The notes: generated by a model from the letters alone, not told the origin. A stretch of DNA of 64,000 bases from Microvirga calopogonii (GCF_003347665.1 NZ_QDGA01000014.1:55206-119205), one strand, 5' to 3'. Positions 8,978 through 21,361 are shown, counted from the stretch's first letter. Numbers and translations: made by a program.

Positions 8978-9004
8978 AAAAAAAGCCGGGCACGAAGCCC
9001 GGCT
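8978..9004 (-). terminator. Rho-independent terminator reading leftward
   Basis: An 8-bp stem AGCCGGGC / GCCCGGCT with loop ACGAA lies at 8984-9004. On the minus strand it is followed by seven T residues (the A-run 8978-8984 on the plus strand). It therefore serves the LysR gene ending at 9233, leaving a 3' UTR of about 230 bases. For the plus-strand fadD transcript the hairpin has no T-run. Confidence 0.75.
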
Positions 9005-9232
9005 AAAGTAGAGGTCCGACAAAAGTCAAAACCTTCCAGAGGGAACGGCCGACACGGCAGCGCCGGGAGGAAGAAAAGCGGTGCCGCGTTGAAATCAGCC
9101 ACGGGTGATATCGACCGCCGGCCGCCTATTTGCAATGCAGCATGCCTCATAAAAGGGCTGCGCAAAGCGCATGGCTCTTGTCATCCGGGGAACAAAATTG
9201 GAGCAGCTATCGAGCTTGGCAGGGGATTCGGG

Positions 9233-10123
9233 TCAGAACGTCCAGCGCTGGGCCTTGGAGATCAGGAAGTCACGGAAGGCCTGAACGCGCGCAACGGAAC
9301 GCATTTCCTCCGCATAGACGAGATAGCTGTCGAGCGACGGCATTTCGACGTCCCGAAGAATCTGGATCAGGTCTGGATTGCCGACCACCGCATAATCCGG
9401 CAGCACGGCGATGCCCGCGCCCGTCTCGACCGCCAGCTTCAGGGCAGTGATGTTGTTCACGACATAGTGATACTGCCGCGGCTCACGTCCCTCGCGCCCG
9501 GCCGTCGAGAGCCAATGCACGGCCATGAGATAGGACGGCTGGTCGCCGCCGAACGAGACGATCCGGTGCTCGTCCAGATCCTCCAGGGTCTTGGGCTCGC
9601 CGAACCGCTTCAGGTAATCGGCTGAGGCATAGACGTGGAAATGCACCGTGAAGAGGCGGCGCTGAATCAGATCGGGCTGAGCTGGGCGACGCAGGCGGAT
9701 GGCCACATCGGCCTCGCGCATGGCAAGGTCCAGCTCCTCGTTGGATAGGATCAGCTCGACCCGGACGTCAGGATAGAGGTCCAGGAACTCGGCGATCCGC
9801 TGGGCGAGCCAGATGGAGCCGAGACCGACAGTCGTCGTCACCTTCAGCTCGCCGGAGGGCCTCTCGCTCGTCTCGACGAGCCGCGCCTTGGTGGTCTCCA
9901 GCCGCATGCGCATGTCGCGGGCAGCCCTGAACAGCAGGTCTCCCTGCTCGGTCAGGATGAGGCCTCGGGCATGGCGGTGGAAAAGGGGAGCCTTCAATTC
10001 GCGCTCGAGAGCGCTGATCTGGCGACTGACGGCCGATTGGCTCAAACCCAGATCGTCTCCGGCCCGGGTGAAGCTGCCTGCTTCAGCGACCGTATAGAAA
10101 ATCCGGATTTTATCCCAGTCCAC
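9233..10123 (-). CDS. LysR-family transcriptional regulator
   Basis: A 296-residue regulator starting at a GTG (10123) with GAGGGG upstream. The resulting N-terminus (VDWDKIRIFYTVAEAGSFTRAG) puts the helix-turn-helix where it usually lies. The recognition helix is LSQSAVSRQISALE. The effector domain includes LKVTTTVGLGSIWLAQRIAEF and AVETGAGIAVLPDY. It lies 115 bases downstream of trxB on the same strand, so it may be read through from the trxB transcript. Its target is unknown. Confidence 0.88.
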   Translation of the reverse strand: MDWDKIRIFYTVAEAGSFTRAGDDLGLSQSAVSRQISALERELKAPLFHRHARGLILTEQGDLLFRAARDMRMRLETTKARLVETSERPSGELKVTTTVGLGSIWLAQRIAEFLDLYPDVRVELILSNEELDLAMREADVAIRLRRPAQPDLIQRRLFTVHFHVYASADYLKRFGEPKTLEDLDEHRIVSFGGDQPSYLMAVHWLSTAGREGREPRQYHYVVNNITALKLAVETGAGIAVLPDYAVVGNPDLIQILRDVEMPSLDSYLVYAEEMRSVARVQAFRDFLISKAQRWTF

Positions 10124-10238
10124 GGCGTTCCCCTCATGCCTCGCATGCTCGTGACGCAAGGCAACCCTTATCTCTTATGAGCCGAGGGTCCTATGCAACA
10201 GGAAATCGACTAGAGGACTAACCAGTTGTTAATAAACT

Positions 10239-12214
<1,976 letters not shown>

Positions 12215-12377
12215 TCGATCAATGAGCCTGTGGAGTTCATGAAGTTCGTTGCGACTTAATCGCCTGTCCTTCTTGTGCAGACCCTCTACACGGTCTACTC
12301 AGCCAAGACGAGATTTTTTGACCTGATGCCGTATGGTCAAGCAATGGCGGCCCGCCGGTTCCCTTGCCTGATCATGC

Positions 12378-12881
12378 ATGAGCGGAGTTACCGTGCGCGG
12401 ACGCCTCGATTCCATAGACTGGGCCATTCTGAGAGAGTTGCAGGCCGACGGCAGCATCACCAATGTGGAGCTCGCCCGCCGGGTCGGCCTGTCGGCGCCG
12501 CCGTGCCTCCGCCGGGTGCGGGCGCTGGAAAGCGCCGGGATCATCAAGGCCTACCGGGCGATCCTCGACCCGAAGAACCTCGGTTTCGAGATCGTCTGCT
12601 TCGCCATGGTGCAGCTTGACATCCAGGGCAAGAAGGAGCTGCAGGAGTTCGAGCAGCGGGTGAAGGATTGGTCCATGGTCCGCGAGTGCTGGACCCTCTC
12701 GGGCGATATCGACTTCATCCTGAAATGCGTGGCCCCGAACCTCGCGTCCTTCCAGGGTCTCGTGTCCGAGCTGACCTCGCTGCCGAACGTGCGCAACGTC
12801 CGCACCGCGCTCACCCTCGACCTGATCAAGGACGAGCCGCTGGTGCCGATTGAGGACGTGGCGGAAGCCGAGGGGGCTTGA
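12378..12881 (+). CDS. Lrp/AsnC-family transcriptional regulator
   Basis: A 167-residue regulator, or 162 if the GTG at 12393 with CGGAG upstream is used. The helix-turn-helix segment is LDSIDWAILRELQADGSITNVELARRVGLSAPPCLRRVRALE. The RAM effector domain follows (FAMVQLDIQGKKELQEFEQRV; DFILKCVAPNLASFQ). Members sense amino acids and form dimers to octamers. A degenerate copy of the last 125 bases of this gene lies at 15562-15688, beyond the intervening RTX gene. Confidence 0.9.
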   Translation: MSGVTVRGRLDSIDWAILRELQADGSITNVELARRVGLSAPPCLRRVRALESAGIIKAYRAILDPKNLGFEIVCFAMVQLDIQGKKELQEFEQRVKDWSMVRECWTLSGDIDFILKCVAPNLASFQGLVSELTSLPNVRNVRTALTLDLIKDEPLVPIEDVAEAEGA

Positions 12882-12892
12882 CGCCCCTCTCG

Positions 12893-15430
12893 CTAGATCA
12901 CGAAGAAATCCGCCGCGGTGAGCGCCGGCTTGTTCGAGAACACCGCGATCTCGACCGCCTTGGCCGCGCCGCTGCCGTCCTTGTCGTAGGACAGCACGCC
13001 GGTCTTCTTGTCGTAGACGACATAGTCGTTCTTGTCGTGCGCCGCGCCGAGGGCGAAGAAGCCCTTGCTCAGCTTGGCCGGGGCTGACACGGAGCCCTTC
13101 TTGCCGAGCTTGGTGAAGATGGCGTTGTCGAGATGGATCGAATCCTTCTTCGGATCGAAGTCGGTGATCGTGTCGCGGTTGGTCTTGCCGGGCTTGGTGT
13201 CGAACACCACGATGTCCTTGCCCGTGCCGGTGAGGATTCGGTCCTTGCCGAGATCGCCGCCGAGGATGTCGTCGCCGGCCAGACCGGTGAGGGTGTCGTT
13301 GCCGAGCTCGCCGCGCAGGCTGTCGTTGCCGGGCGTGCCGGTCTTGCGGAAGGGGGTGGTCTCGAGCACGTTGGTGACAGTGACGGTGACGTCCTGGATG
13401 TAGCTGCCGCCGAAGGCATCGGCGACCTTGACGCGCAGGGTGTGGGCCGTGGCGGTCTCGAAGTCGAGCGCGCCGCCGGCCTTGACCCGCACCGTGTTGC
13501 CGACGATCTCGAACAGCGGATGGGCGGTGGCGGCGCCGGCCGCATCGACCAGCGTGTAGGTGAAAATGCCCGCTTCCGTCGGATCCGCAGCCGTGGCTGA
13601 AAGGCTCCCGGCCACGAGACCCGCTGCGGCGTTCTCCTTGATTGTCCCTGACAGCGAGAGGCTCGTCGGGGCGGTGCTGAGGCTGAAGCGCTGGAAGAAT
13701 ATGCCTGCGGAATCTTCCTGGCCCGGCTGGGTCCCGTTGCCTTCCCACCCGATGATCCAACTCCCGTCAGGCAGAACTTTGAATTCCATCGCAACCTGTG
13801 ATCCGGCGGTGGTCGTGTTGACCAGGATCTCGCTGCCGATGCGGTTGCCGTTGTTGTCGAAGACCTGCTGGTAGACGTCGAACGTCCCGTCTGCGTTCTG
13901 GCTATTCCATACGCTGACCCAGCCGCCATTGGGCAGGGCTTCGTTATACATGGGCGTTTGCGTGCCTGCGGTCGTAGTGTTGACGCGGATCTCGGAGCCG
14001 ATCTTGACGCCGTTGCCGTCGAACAGCTGCATGAAGAAGCCTACGTCGTCCTCCTGGCCCGGCTGCGTCCCCTTGCCTTGCCACGTGACGACGAAGCGCC
14101 CATTCATCGTAAGGGACGTTGATTTGATGAATGTCGTCGCAAGTGAGCCTTCCGTCGTGGTATTGACGCGAACCTCCGAGCCGATCTTGGCGCCACTGGC
14201 ATCAAGCATTTGGATGAAGATGCCGTCGGAGTCCTCTTGGCCCGGCTGCGTTCCGTTGCCGTACCAGAGAAAGACGGTCTTGTCCTTGACGCGCTGCCCG
14301 TCTTGAAGGGTCAGGTAAGTGTCCGAGACCTTTGTCACAGTTTGTGAGCCGGTGTTGGTAGCGCAAAGGCGCGTCTCGCTGCCCACCTTTGCGCCGTTCG
14401 CGTCGAAGCGTTGGTAGAAATAGCCGCTATCGTCCTCTTGGCCGGGCTGCGTTCCTTTCCCTCGCCATAGGAACAAGAAATGTCCGTTCGGGAGAGACAC
14501 GCTATAAGCTGAACGAGTCTGATTGCCTTCCGTCGATTCCGTCGCCAGGAACTTGTCGCCTGAAACGCTGCCGTCGGCATTGAAGACTTGGGAGTAAAGA
14601 TCGTATGGTGTGGCGCTGTTGCCTTCCTCCCAGAAAGTCATCCACTTCCCATTGGCCAGCTCCTTCACGCCAGGGCGAAATGAGGTAGTCCCTCCTTCGG
14701 ACGTGAGCTTGATTTCGCCGCCGCGTTTCGTGCCATCCGCATTGAAGGCTTGCTGCCAAAAATCATAGACATTGTTCGTCTGATCGATCTGGGAGCGGTA
14801 GACAGCGACCCATCCCCCGTCGGATAGAGGCGTAAGGAGGAGCAAGTCCTCATTGCGCTCCCGCACAAAGGAATTCATGCGCGTCTCGGAGCCGATGGTC
14901 CCGTCCGCTCCGATCAAACGGAAGAAAATACCGGCATCGTCCTCCTGGCCCGGCTGCGTTCCCGAGCCGTCCCAGGTTATGAGGGAGTTGCCGTTCGCGA
15001 GCTTGTAGACGTCCGGGTAGCTTTCGCCTTGGCCTGGCGTGGAACTGATGCGGATCTCGCTGCCTGCCTGCCCATTGGCCTGGAAGACCCGAAAGTACGT
15101 ATCGTAGGCTGCGTCGGTCCCCGAGCTGTCCACGCTCCAGAACGCCATGTAACGGCCATTGGAGAGCGGAAGATCGTATCCTGAATCTGTCACGATTCCG
15201 GTAGTCGTGCCGTTGACCCGAACCTCGCCGCCGATGCGATTCCAATTGGCATCGAAGATCTGCTGGAACATGCCGTCGTCGTCCTGCTGGCCGGACTGCG
15301 TACCTTTCCCGAACCAATTTGCAACGATCCGCCCATCCGTGAGAATGGTGTAAAAGACGTTCGTCTGATTCCCGTCTATGGACGTATTAACGCGGGTTTC
15401 GCCTCCGCGGCGAGCAACATTGACGGACAT
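12893..15430 (-). CDS. Large RTX-type exported protein with about 60-residue GTQPGQED repeats and a cadherin-like domain
   Basis: An 845-residue protein. GGAGGG precedes the ATG. Residues 1 to about 600 are some ten degenerate repeats of about 60 residues built around GxGTQPGQEDxxGIFxQ, FDxNGxxIGSExRVN and a WxxxW-type strand, probably a beta-propeller-like array. A cadherin-like domain follows (IKENAAAGLVAGSLSA; FEIVGNTVRVKAGG; LRVKVADAFGG). Next come RTX-type calcium motifs (GELGNDTLTGLAGDDILGG) and a C-terminal domain ending ALTAADFFVI. The lack of a signal peptide and the RTX tail point to type I secretion. Adhesion or matrix function is an inference. It lies between lrp and a decayed lrp fragment. 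Confidence 0.85.
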   Translation of the reverse strand: MSVNVARRGGETRVNTSIDGNQTNVFYTILTDGRIVANWFGKGTQSGQQDDDGMFQQIFDANWNRIGGEVRVNGTTTGIVTDSGYDLPLSNGRYMAFWSVDSSGTDAAYDTYFRVFQANGQAGSEIRISSTPGQGESYPDVYKLANGNSLITWDGSGTQPGQEDDAGIFFRLIGADGTIGSETRMNSFVRERNEDLLLLTPLSDGGWVAVYRSQIDQTNNVYDFWQQAFNADGTKRGGEIKLTSEGGTTSFRPGVKELANGKWMTFWEEGNSATPYDLYSQVFNADGSVSGDKFLATESTEGNQTRSAYSVSLPNGHFLFLWRGKGTQPGQEDDSGYFYQRFDANGAKVGSETRLCATNTGSQTVTKVSDTYLTLQDGQRVKDKTVFLWYGNGTQPGQEDSDGIFIQMLDASGAKIGSEVRVNTTTEGSLATTFIKSTSLTMNGRFVVTWQGKGTQPGQEDDVGFFMQLFDGNGVKIGSEIRVNTTTAGTQTPMYNEALPNGGWVSVWNSQNADGTFDVYQQVFDNNGNRIGSEILVNTTTAGSQVAMEFKVLPDGSWIIGWEGNGTQPGQEDSAGIFFQRFSLSTAPTSLSLSGTIKENAAAGLVAGSLSATAADPTEAGIFTYTLVDAAGAATAHPLFEIVGNTVRVKAGGALDFETATAHTLRVKVADAFGGSYIQDVTVTVTNVLETTPFRKTGTPGNDSLRGELGNDTLTGLAGDDILGGDLGKDRILTGTGKDIVVFDTKPGKTNRDTITDFDPKKDSIHLDNAIFTKLGKKGSVSAPAKLSKGFFALGAAHDKNDYVVYDKKTGVLSYDKDGSGAAKAVEIAVFSNKPALTAADFFVI

Positions 15431-15561
15431 GGATCCCTCCGAGGCTGTTCCGAGCGGCGGAGGTTATACTAATGCTATAACAAATCAAAATGTTAGGTTT
15501 GAGCCGAGGCTCTTTTCCCTGGAAATGTGGCCCGAAGCTTTCGCTCCAGAGGCTCCCGACA

Positions 15562-15688
15562 GGAGCTTCGCGTCCTTCCAGAGGCTTGTATCCGAACTCA
15601 CGTAATTGCGGAACGTGCGTGCCGCGCTCCCCTCGATCTGATTAGGACGAGCCGCTGGTGGCGATCGAGGATATGGCGGAAGACGACG
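15562..15688 (+). pseudogene. Decayed 3' fragment of an lrp-like gene
   Basis: This stretch aligns base for base with 12742-12871, the 3' end of the Lrp gene. Shared blocks include TCGCGTCCTTCCAG, GAACGTGCG, GGACGAGCCGCTGGTG and ATGGCGGAAG. By eye about three quarters of positions agree. There is a nine-base deletion, two single-base deletions and an in-frame TAA after SELT. In translation SFASFQRLVSELT matches LASFQGLVSELT of the intact protein. No upstream part of lrp is recognisable. Confidence 0.8.
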
Positions 15689-15744
15689 GTTGCCTTCAGG
15701 CGCCGAAAGGCTGCAGGGCTGATGCCCGGATCATATAGGACGGA

Positions 15745-16263
15745 TTAAATCTGCCGCCTGAGCCAGCGCACGTAGTGCTGGGCCACCTCCACGGCGCGGC
15801 CCTGCTCGTTCGGTGTCAGGGGGCTGGTGTTCACGTCGCGGACCGCCAGCATCGGATGGCTGGCCAGGATCTCGCCCCTGCGGCCGACGGCCATGGCCTC
15901 GCCCTCCAGGGCATCGTGCCCGCTGTTTCCTCCGCCGCCCCTGCCTTTGTATCCGCTGCTGTTGTCGGGGAACGCCGTCATCGTGACGCTCGTGAGGCGC
16001 AGCACCAGACGAGGACCGCGCGGGTCGGTACGATCGGCGAAGGAGCGGCGCAGTTCGTCGAGGGCGGCCGCGCCGATGATGTCGGCGAAGGGGCCGAGGC
16101 CCTTGGCCTTGAGCTCGCTGACGTCGACGGAGAAGGACGAGAAAGCCTGCGGGAAGCTCTGGGCACGAGCAGGCACGGCAAAGCCTGCGCCGGCGAGACC
16201 GGCACAGGCGAGAGCCTTAAGAATGGTTCGCCGGGAGAAGGGGGGCATCATGGGATTGCTCAT
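15745..16263 (-). CDS. Tat-exported hypothetical protein
   Basis: A 172-residue protein with a twin-arginine signal at the N-terminus (FSRRTILKALACAGLAGAGF, cleavage likely after ARAQ). AGGAAC precedes the ATG. The mature part has a glycine-rich insert (GYKGRGGGGNSGHD) and a C-terminal helical region. Export in folded form to the periplasm is expected. I do not recognise the family, and no cofactor motif is visible. It sits 21 bases upstream of the next same-strand gene boundary region of greA but reads toward the lrp fragment. Confidence 0.7.
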   Translation of the reverse strand: MSNPMMPPFSRRTILKALACAGLAGAGFAVPARAQSFPQAFSSFSVDVSELKAKGLGPFADIIGAAALDELRRSFADRTDPRGPRLVLRLTSVTMTAFPDNSSGYKGRGGGGNSGHDALEGEAMAVGRRGEILASHPMLAVRDVNTSPLTPNEQGRAVEVAQHYVRWLRRQI

Positions 16264-16284
16264 CGTTCCTGCCCCCTTCGCGGA

Positions 16285-16761
16285 TCAGGCGCCGAATTGG
16301 ACGCCGACGACCTCGTAGGATTTGCCGCCGCCGGGGGTCGAGACCTCCACCGTATCGCCGATGGTCTTGCCCATCAGGGCGCGGGCGATGGGCGAGGCGA
16401 CCGAAACCCGGCCCGAGCGGACATCCGCCTCGGGCTCGCCGACGATCTGGTAGGTCTTCTCTTCCTCGGTGTCCTCGTCCACGAGCTTCACCGTGGCGCC
16501 GAACTTGATCCGGTCGCCGGAGAGTTTTGCGATATCGATCACCTCGGCGCGGGAAATCAGGCTTTCAAGCTCAAGGATCCGGCCTTCGTTGAGGGATTGG
16601 GCTTCCTTAGCGGCATGGTATTCGGCGTTTTCCGACAGGTCGCCAAGCGCGCGGGCTTCCGCGATCGCCTGGATGATCCGGGGGCGTTCAACCTGCTGCC
16701 GGTGCTTGAGTTCGTCCTCGAGCGCCGCAAAACCCTTGATCGTCAGAGGGACCTTGTCCAT
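16285..16761 (-). CDS. greA: Transcription elongation factor GreA
   Basis: A 158-residue protein of normal GreA length. The start at 16761 gives the standard [20 protein letters not shown] opening. The N-terminal coiled coil carries the catalytic tip acidic motif ([16 protein letters not shown]). The C-terminal FKBP-like domain includes ISVASP-type [18 protein letters not shown] and ends [10 protein letters not shown]. It rescues backtracked RNA polymerase by stimulating transcript cleavage. It lies 106 bases downstream of carB on the same strand, and the carB-greA order is usual in this group. Confidence 0.97.
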   Translation of the reverse strand: MDKVPLTIKGFAALEDELKHRQQVERPRIIQAIAEARALGDLSENAEYHAAKEAQSLNEGRILELESLISRAEVIDIAKLSGDRIKFGATVKLVDEDTEEEKTYQIVGEPEADVRSGRVSVASPIARALMGKTIGDTVEVSTPGGGKSYEVVGVQFGA

Positions 16762-16867
16762 CGTTTGTCTCGTCCAAAAAGAGGTACGAGGCCGCTGTTT
16801 CCAGCGCCCTCGCATGTCAACGAAAACTTACCAGAAGCTTCGCAGTTCCAATGTGAGGCCGGATGCC

Positions 16868-19800
16868 TCAGGCAAAGTATTCCTGAAGCGCCCGGACTTC
16901 GAGATCGCCGCTGAGGTATGCCTTGATGCCCTCGGCCGCGGCAATCGCTCCTGCAAGAGTGGTGTAGTAAGGTATCTTATGCAAGAGGGCAGCTTGTCGT
17001 AGCGAACGGGAATCCGAGAGGGCGCCTGCCCCTTCGGTGGTATTGAAGACCAGCTGAATATCGCCGTTCTTGATGGCGTCCACCACGTGCGGGCGGCCCT
17101 CCAGCACCTTGTTGATCCGCGTCGCCTTGACGCCGTTTTCCTCAAGAAACTTTTGGGTTCCGGCCGTTGCCATGATCCGGAAGCCGATTTCCTCCAGCAT
17201 CCGGACGGTGGGCAGGATGCGGACCTTGTCAGAGTCGCGAACCGAGACGAAGAGCGTTCCGGTCTTGGGAACCTGGCTGCCGGCGCCGAGCTGACTCTTG
17301 GCGAAGGCCACGCCGAAGCCGCGGTCGAGGCCGATCACCTCGCCCGTGGAGCGCATCTCGGGCCCGAGCAGCACGTCCACCCCCGGGAAGCGGGCAAAGG
17401 GGAAGACCGCTTCCTTGACGCCGATATGCGGCAGGTCCTTCGGGGTGAGGCCGAACTTGGCCAGGGGCTCGCCGGCCATGATACGGGCCGCGATCTTGGC
17501 GATGGGCTCGCCGATGACCTTGGCCACGAACGGGACCGTGCGCGACGCGCGCGGGTTCACCTCAAGCACGTAGATGACACCGTCCTTGATGGCATATTGC
17601 ACGTTCATGAGGCCGCCCACATCGAGGCCCAGGGCCAGGGCCTTTGTCTGGCGTTCCAGCTCGGCGATGGTCTCGGGCGAGAGCGAACGGGGCGGCAGGG
17701 AGCAGGCGGAATCGCCCGAATGGATGCCAGCCTCCTCGATATGCTCCATGATGCCGGCGATGAACACGTCCTTGCCGTCCGCAAGGCAGTCCACATCCAC
17801 CTCGATCGCATCCGAGAGATAGCGGTCGAAGAGCAGCGGGTTCTTGCCCAGGACCGTGTTGATCTGGCCGGTCTTGTCGTTGGGGTAGCGCGCCTTGATG
17901 TCGGACGGGATCAGGCTGGGCAGGGTGCCGAGCAGGTAATCCTCGAACTGGGTCTCGTCGCGGATGATCGCCATGGCCCGGCCGCCGAGCACGTAGGACG
18001 GGCGTACCACGAAGGGCAGGCCGAGATCGGCGGCGATCAGGCGGGCCTGCTCCACCGAATAGGCGATGCCGTTCTTCGGCTGCTTCAGGTGCAGCTTGTC
18101 GAGCAGACGCTTGAACCGGTCGCGGTCCTCGGCGAGGTCGATGGCGTCCGGCGAGGTGCCGAGAATGCGCACATCCGCCTCTTCCAGCGCGCGGGCGAGC
18201 TTGAGCGGGGTCTGGCCGCCGAACTGGACGATCACGCCGTGGAGCGTTCCCTTCGAGCGCTCGGTCTCGATGATCTCCAGCACGTCCTCCTGCGTCAGCG
18301 GCTCGAAATAGAGCCGGTCGGAGGTGTCGTAGTCGGTCGAGACCGTCTCCGGGTTGCAGTTGATCATGATGGTCTCATAGCCCGCGTCCTTGAGCGCGAA
18401 GCAGGCATGACAGCAGCAGTAATCGAACTCGATGCCCTGGCCGATCCGGTTCGGGCCGCCGCCGAGGATGATGACCTTGTTGGCGTCGGAAGGCGTGGCC
18501 TCGTCGGCCGGCTGGCCGGCGAAGGGAGCCGCGTAGCTCGAATACATGTAGGCGGTGGGCGAGGCGAACTCCGCCGCGCAGGTGTCGATGCGCTTGAAGA
18601 CCGGCCGGACGGAGAGCGCACGGCGCGCCTCGCGCACCTCGGCTTCCGTCTTATGGACGAGAACGGCAAGACGCGCATCCGAGAAGCCCATGGCCTTCAG
18701 GTGCCGGAATGCGCCCGGCGTCTGCGGCAGGCCGTGCGCCTTCACCTTGGCCTCCAGGTCGACGATGTCCTGGAGCTGCTCCAGGAACCAGCGGTCGATC
18801 TTGCAGGACTCGTAGACCTCGTCATGGCTGATGCCGAGGCGCAGCGCCTGCGCGACCTTGAGGATCCGGTCCGGGGTCGGGGTACCGAGCGCCGCCTTGA
18901 TGGCGTTCTTGTCGTCGCCTTTGCCCATGCCCTCGATCTCGATCTCGTCGAGGCCGGTGAGGCCGGTTTCGAGCGAGCGCAGGGCCTTCTGGAGCGATTC
19001 CGGGAAGGAGCGGCCGATCGCCATGGCCTCGCCCACGGATTTCATGGCCGTGGTCAGCGTCGGCTCGGCGCCGGGGAATTTCTCGAAGGCGAAGCGCGGG
19101 ATCTTGGTGACCACGTAGTCGATGGTCGGTTCGAAGGAGGCCGGCGTCGCTCCGCCCGTGATGTCGTTGGCGATCTCGTCGAGCGTGTAGCCGACGGCCA
19201 GCTTCGCCGCGACCTTGGCGATGGGGAAGCCCGTGGCCTTGGAGGCGAGCGCCGAGGAGCGCGACACGCGCGGGTTCATCTCGATCACGATCATGCGCCC
19301 GTTCTCCGGGTTGATCGCGAACTGCACGTTCGAGCCGCCGGTCTCGACGCCGATCTCGCGCAGCACCGCCAGCGAGGCGTCGCGCATGATCTGGTATTCC
19401 TTGTCGGTGAGCGTCAGGGCCGGGGCGACGGTGATGGAATCGCCCGTGTGCACGCCCATCGGGTCGAAGTTCTCGATCGAGCAGATGATGATGCAGTTGT
19501 CCGCCTTGTCGCGGACGACCTCCATCTCGTACTCCTTCCAGCCGAGCACGCTCTCCTCGATCAGGACCTCGTTGGTCGGGGAGGCATCGAGGCCCCGCTC
19601 CACGATGTCGAGGAATTCCTCGCGGTTATAGGCGATGCCGCCGCCGGTGCCGCCCATGGTGAAGGACGGACGAATGATGGCGGGCAGGCCGACCTCGGAG
19701 AGCGCGATCAGCGCCTCTCCCATGGCATGCTCCTGGTAGCGCTTGCGGCGGTCGTTCTCGCCGGCGTCCCACTTGAGCTTGTAGGCGGCGATCATCCGCT

Positions 19801-20338
19801 TCTTGTCGCCCGGATGCATATCCATGGCTTCCATGCGGGCGAGTTCGGCCAGATAGGCGTCCCGGTCGGCCTTCTTGAGGGCCGAGGCATTGGCGAGTCG
19901 GGATTTCGGGGTATCCAGGCCGATTTTGGTCATGGCCTCGCGGAAGAGCTGCCGGTCCTCGGCCTTGTCGATGGCTTCCGCCGTCGCGCCGATCATCTCG
20001 ACGTTGAACTTCTCGAGCACGCCCATCTTCTTGAGCGACAGGGCGCAGTTCAGCGCCGTCTGGCCGCCCATGGTTGGCAGGATCGCGTCCGGGCGCTCCT
20101 TCTCGATGATCTTGGCGACGATCTCGGGGGTAATCGGTTCCACATAGGTGGCATCCGCCAGATCGGGATCCGTCATGATCGTGGCGGGGTTCGAATTCAC
20201 CAGGACGATGCGGTATCCCTCCTCCTTCAGGGCCTTCACGGCCTGCGTTCCCGAGTAGTCGAACTCGCAGGCCTGACCGATGATGATCGGACCGGCGCCG
20301 ACGATGAGGATGGAGGAGATGTCTGTCCGCTTTGGCAT
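16868..20338 (-). CDS. carB: Carbamoyl-phosphate synthase large subunit
   Basis: A 1156-residue enzyme with two homologous ATP-grasp synthase halves that make carbamoyl phosphate from bicarbonate, ammonia and ATP for arginine and pyrimidine synthesis. The N-terminal half starts [20 protein letters not shown] and carries [16 protein letters not shown]. The second half carries [16 protein letters not shown] and [13 protein letters not shown]. The C-terminal MGS-like allosteric domain follows ([18 protein letters not shown]). It is somewhat longer than the E. coli enzyme (1073), mainly through an insertion in the first half (around [21 protein letters not shown]) that is typical of alphaproteobacteria. 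carA is not adjacent; it lies at 26.1-27.3 kb. Confidence 0.98.
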   Translation of the reverse strand: MPKRTDISSILIVGAGPIIIGQACEFDYSGTQAVKALKEEGYRIVLVNSNPATIMTDPDLADATYVEPITPEIVAKIIEKERPDAILPTMGGQTALNCALSLKKMGVLEKFNVEMIGATAEAIDKAEDRQLFREAMTKIGLDTPKSRLANASALKKADRDAYLAELARMEAMDMHPGDKKRMIAAYKLKWDAGENDRRKRYQEHAMGEALIALSEVGLPAIIRPSFTMGGTGGGIAYNREEFLDIVERGLDASPTNEVLIEESVLGWKEYEMEVVRDKADNCIIICSIENFDPMGVHTGDSITVAPALTLTDKEYQIMRDASLAVLREIGVETGGSNVQFAINPENGRMIVIEMNPRVSRSSALASKATGFPIAKVAAKLAVGYTLDEIANDITGGATPASFEPTIDYVVTKIPRFAFEKFPGAEPTLTTAMKSVGEAMAIGRSFPESLQKALRSLETGLTGLDEIEIEGMGKGDDKNAIKAALGTPTPDRILKVAQALRLGISHDEVYESCKIDRWFLEQLQDIVDLEAKVKAHGLPQTPGAFRHLKAMGFSDARLAVLVHKTEAEVREARRALSVRPVFKRIDTCAAEFASPTAYMYSSYAAPFAGQPADEATPSDANKVIILGGGPNRIGQGIEFDYCCCHACFALKDAGYETIMINCNPETVSTDYDTSDRLYFEPLTQEDVLEIIETERSKGTLHGVIVQFGGQTPLKLARALEEADVRILGTSPDAIDLAEDRDRFKRLLDKLHLKQPKNGIAYSVEQARLIAADLGLPFVVRPSYVLGGRAMAIIRDETQFEDYLLGTLPSLIPSDIKARYPNDKTGQINTVLGKNPLLFDRYLSDAIEVDVDCLADGKDVFIAGIMEHIEEAGIHSGDSACSLPPRSLSPETIAELERQTKALALGLDVGGLMNVQYAIKDGVIYVLEVNPRASRTVPFVAKVIGEPIAKIAARIMAGEPLAKFGLTPKDLPHIGVKEAVFPFARFPGVDVLLGPEMRSTGEVIGLDRGFGVAFAKSQLGAGSQVPKTGTLFVSVRDSDKVRILPTVRMLEEIGFRIMATAGTQKFLEENGVKATRINKVLEGRPHVVDAIKNGDIQLVFNTTEGAGALSDSRSLRQAALLHKIPYYTTLAGAIAAAEGIKAYLSGDLEVRALQEYFA

Positions 20339-20538
20339 TGGGCCACCCAGGCGTGTCCAGCCGCGCGGCCGTAGAGCTACGGCGCTTCAAGCGCAGCCGG
20401 GATGTGATCGGATTGTAGGTTGAGAGAGGCTCTTACACGGACCTTGAGCAAATTCAAAGGCCTGAGCCATGATTTAGACAGGCAATGCCCATGCGGTATG
20501 AGGCGCAGGGTGTCGCCCTGGAGGAGAACTGGGAAAAG

Positions 20539-21330
20539 ATGGTCATGACGAAAGAGCCGCGCTGGGCGCTAATCACGGGGGCATCCAGCGGGATCGGCGC
20601 TGAATTGGCGCGGGTTTTCGCCGGCAGGGGCTATTCCCTTGTGCTCACGGCCCGCCGGCACGAGCGCCTGGAGGCCCTGGGCGCGGAGATTGGGCAAGCT
20701 CATGGAGTTCCCGTCGAGGTCGTCGCTCTCGACCTCGAGGACAGGCAAGCCCCGCAGGATCTTCATGAGCTGCTCCTGGAACGGAAGATCGCGGTCCATA
20801 CCCTGGTCAACAATGCAGGATTCGGCCTGCGGGGCTATTTCGCGTCTCTTCCGCACGAGAAGCAGCTTGCCATGATCGACCTCAACGTCACGGCTCTGAC
20901 CTCGCTTTGCCGCCTGATGCTGCCGGGAATGATCGAGCGCCGGAGGGGAGGGATCCTGAACGTGGCCTCCATCGCGGCCTTCCAGGCCGGACCCTCCATG
21001 GCCGTCTATTACGCCACCAAGGCCTTCGTCCTGTCGCTGTCCGAGGCTCTGCACGACGAGGCGAAGCCGCATGGGGTGACCGTGACGGCCCTCTGCCCGG
21101 GGCCGACCGAGAGCGAGTTTGGCAAGACGGCAGGCCCGAAGGGGACGGGGTTGTTCAAGGGAGGTGCCATGTCGGCCGCCGAGGTCGCCCGCGCCGGGAT
21201 CGAGGGTTACGAGGCCAGGCGGGCGATCGTCATCCCGGGAGCCGGGAACCGGATCGGGGCCGTCGCGGCGAAGTTCGCTCCACGCTTCATGTCCCGCAGG
21301 ATTGCCGGGCTTCTGCAGGGAATGAGGTGA
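20539..21330 (+). CDS. Short-chain dehydrogenase/reductase (SDR)
   Basis: A 263-residue classical SDR. The nucleotide-binding TGASSGIG is at the N-terminus, NNAG is in the middle (VNNAGFGLRGY), the catalytic Ser is in NVASIAAF and the YxxxK motif is YYATK. Arginine in TARRHERL favours NADP(H). The start is uncertain: ATGs at 20485, 20539 and 20545 are in frame. 20539 has GGGAAAAG just upstream and places the Rossmann strand at the usual distance. The substrate cannot be predicted. It is divergent from carB. Confidence 0.85.
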   Translation: MVMTKEPRWALITGASSGIGAELARVFAGRGYSLVLTARRHERLEALGAEIGQAHGVPVEVVALDLEDRQAPQDLHELLLERKIAVHTLVNNAGFGLRGYFASLPHEKQLAMIDLNVTALTSLCRLMLPGMIERRRGGILNVASIAAFQAGPSMAVYYATKAFVLSLSEALHDEAKPHGVTVTALCPGPTESEFGKTAGPKGTGLFKGGAMSAAEVARAGIEGYEARRAIVIPGAGNRIGAVAAKFAPRFMSRRIAGLLQGMR

Positions 21331-21361
21331 CGGAGGCTCGGTAAGCCGCTATCGAGAGGAC

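Noticed and set aside
8984..9004. Hairpin as terminator of fadD
   Set aside because: On the plus strand no T-run follows; the T-run is on the minus strand, so it belongs to the LysR transcript.
17087..20374. 1095-codon open frame on the plus strand opposite carB
   Set aside because: It is the complement of a clearly recognised enzyme in GC-rich DNA. The translation is Arg/Gly/Leu/Asp/His-rich with no domain, so it is a shadow frame.
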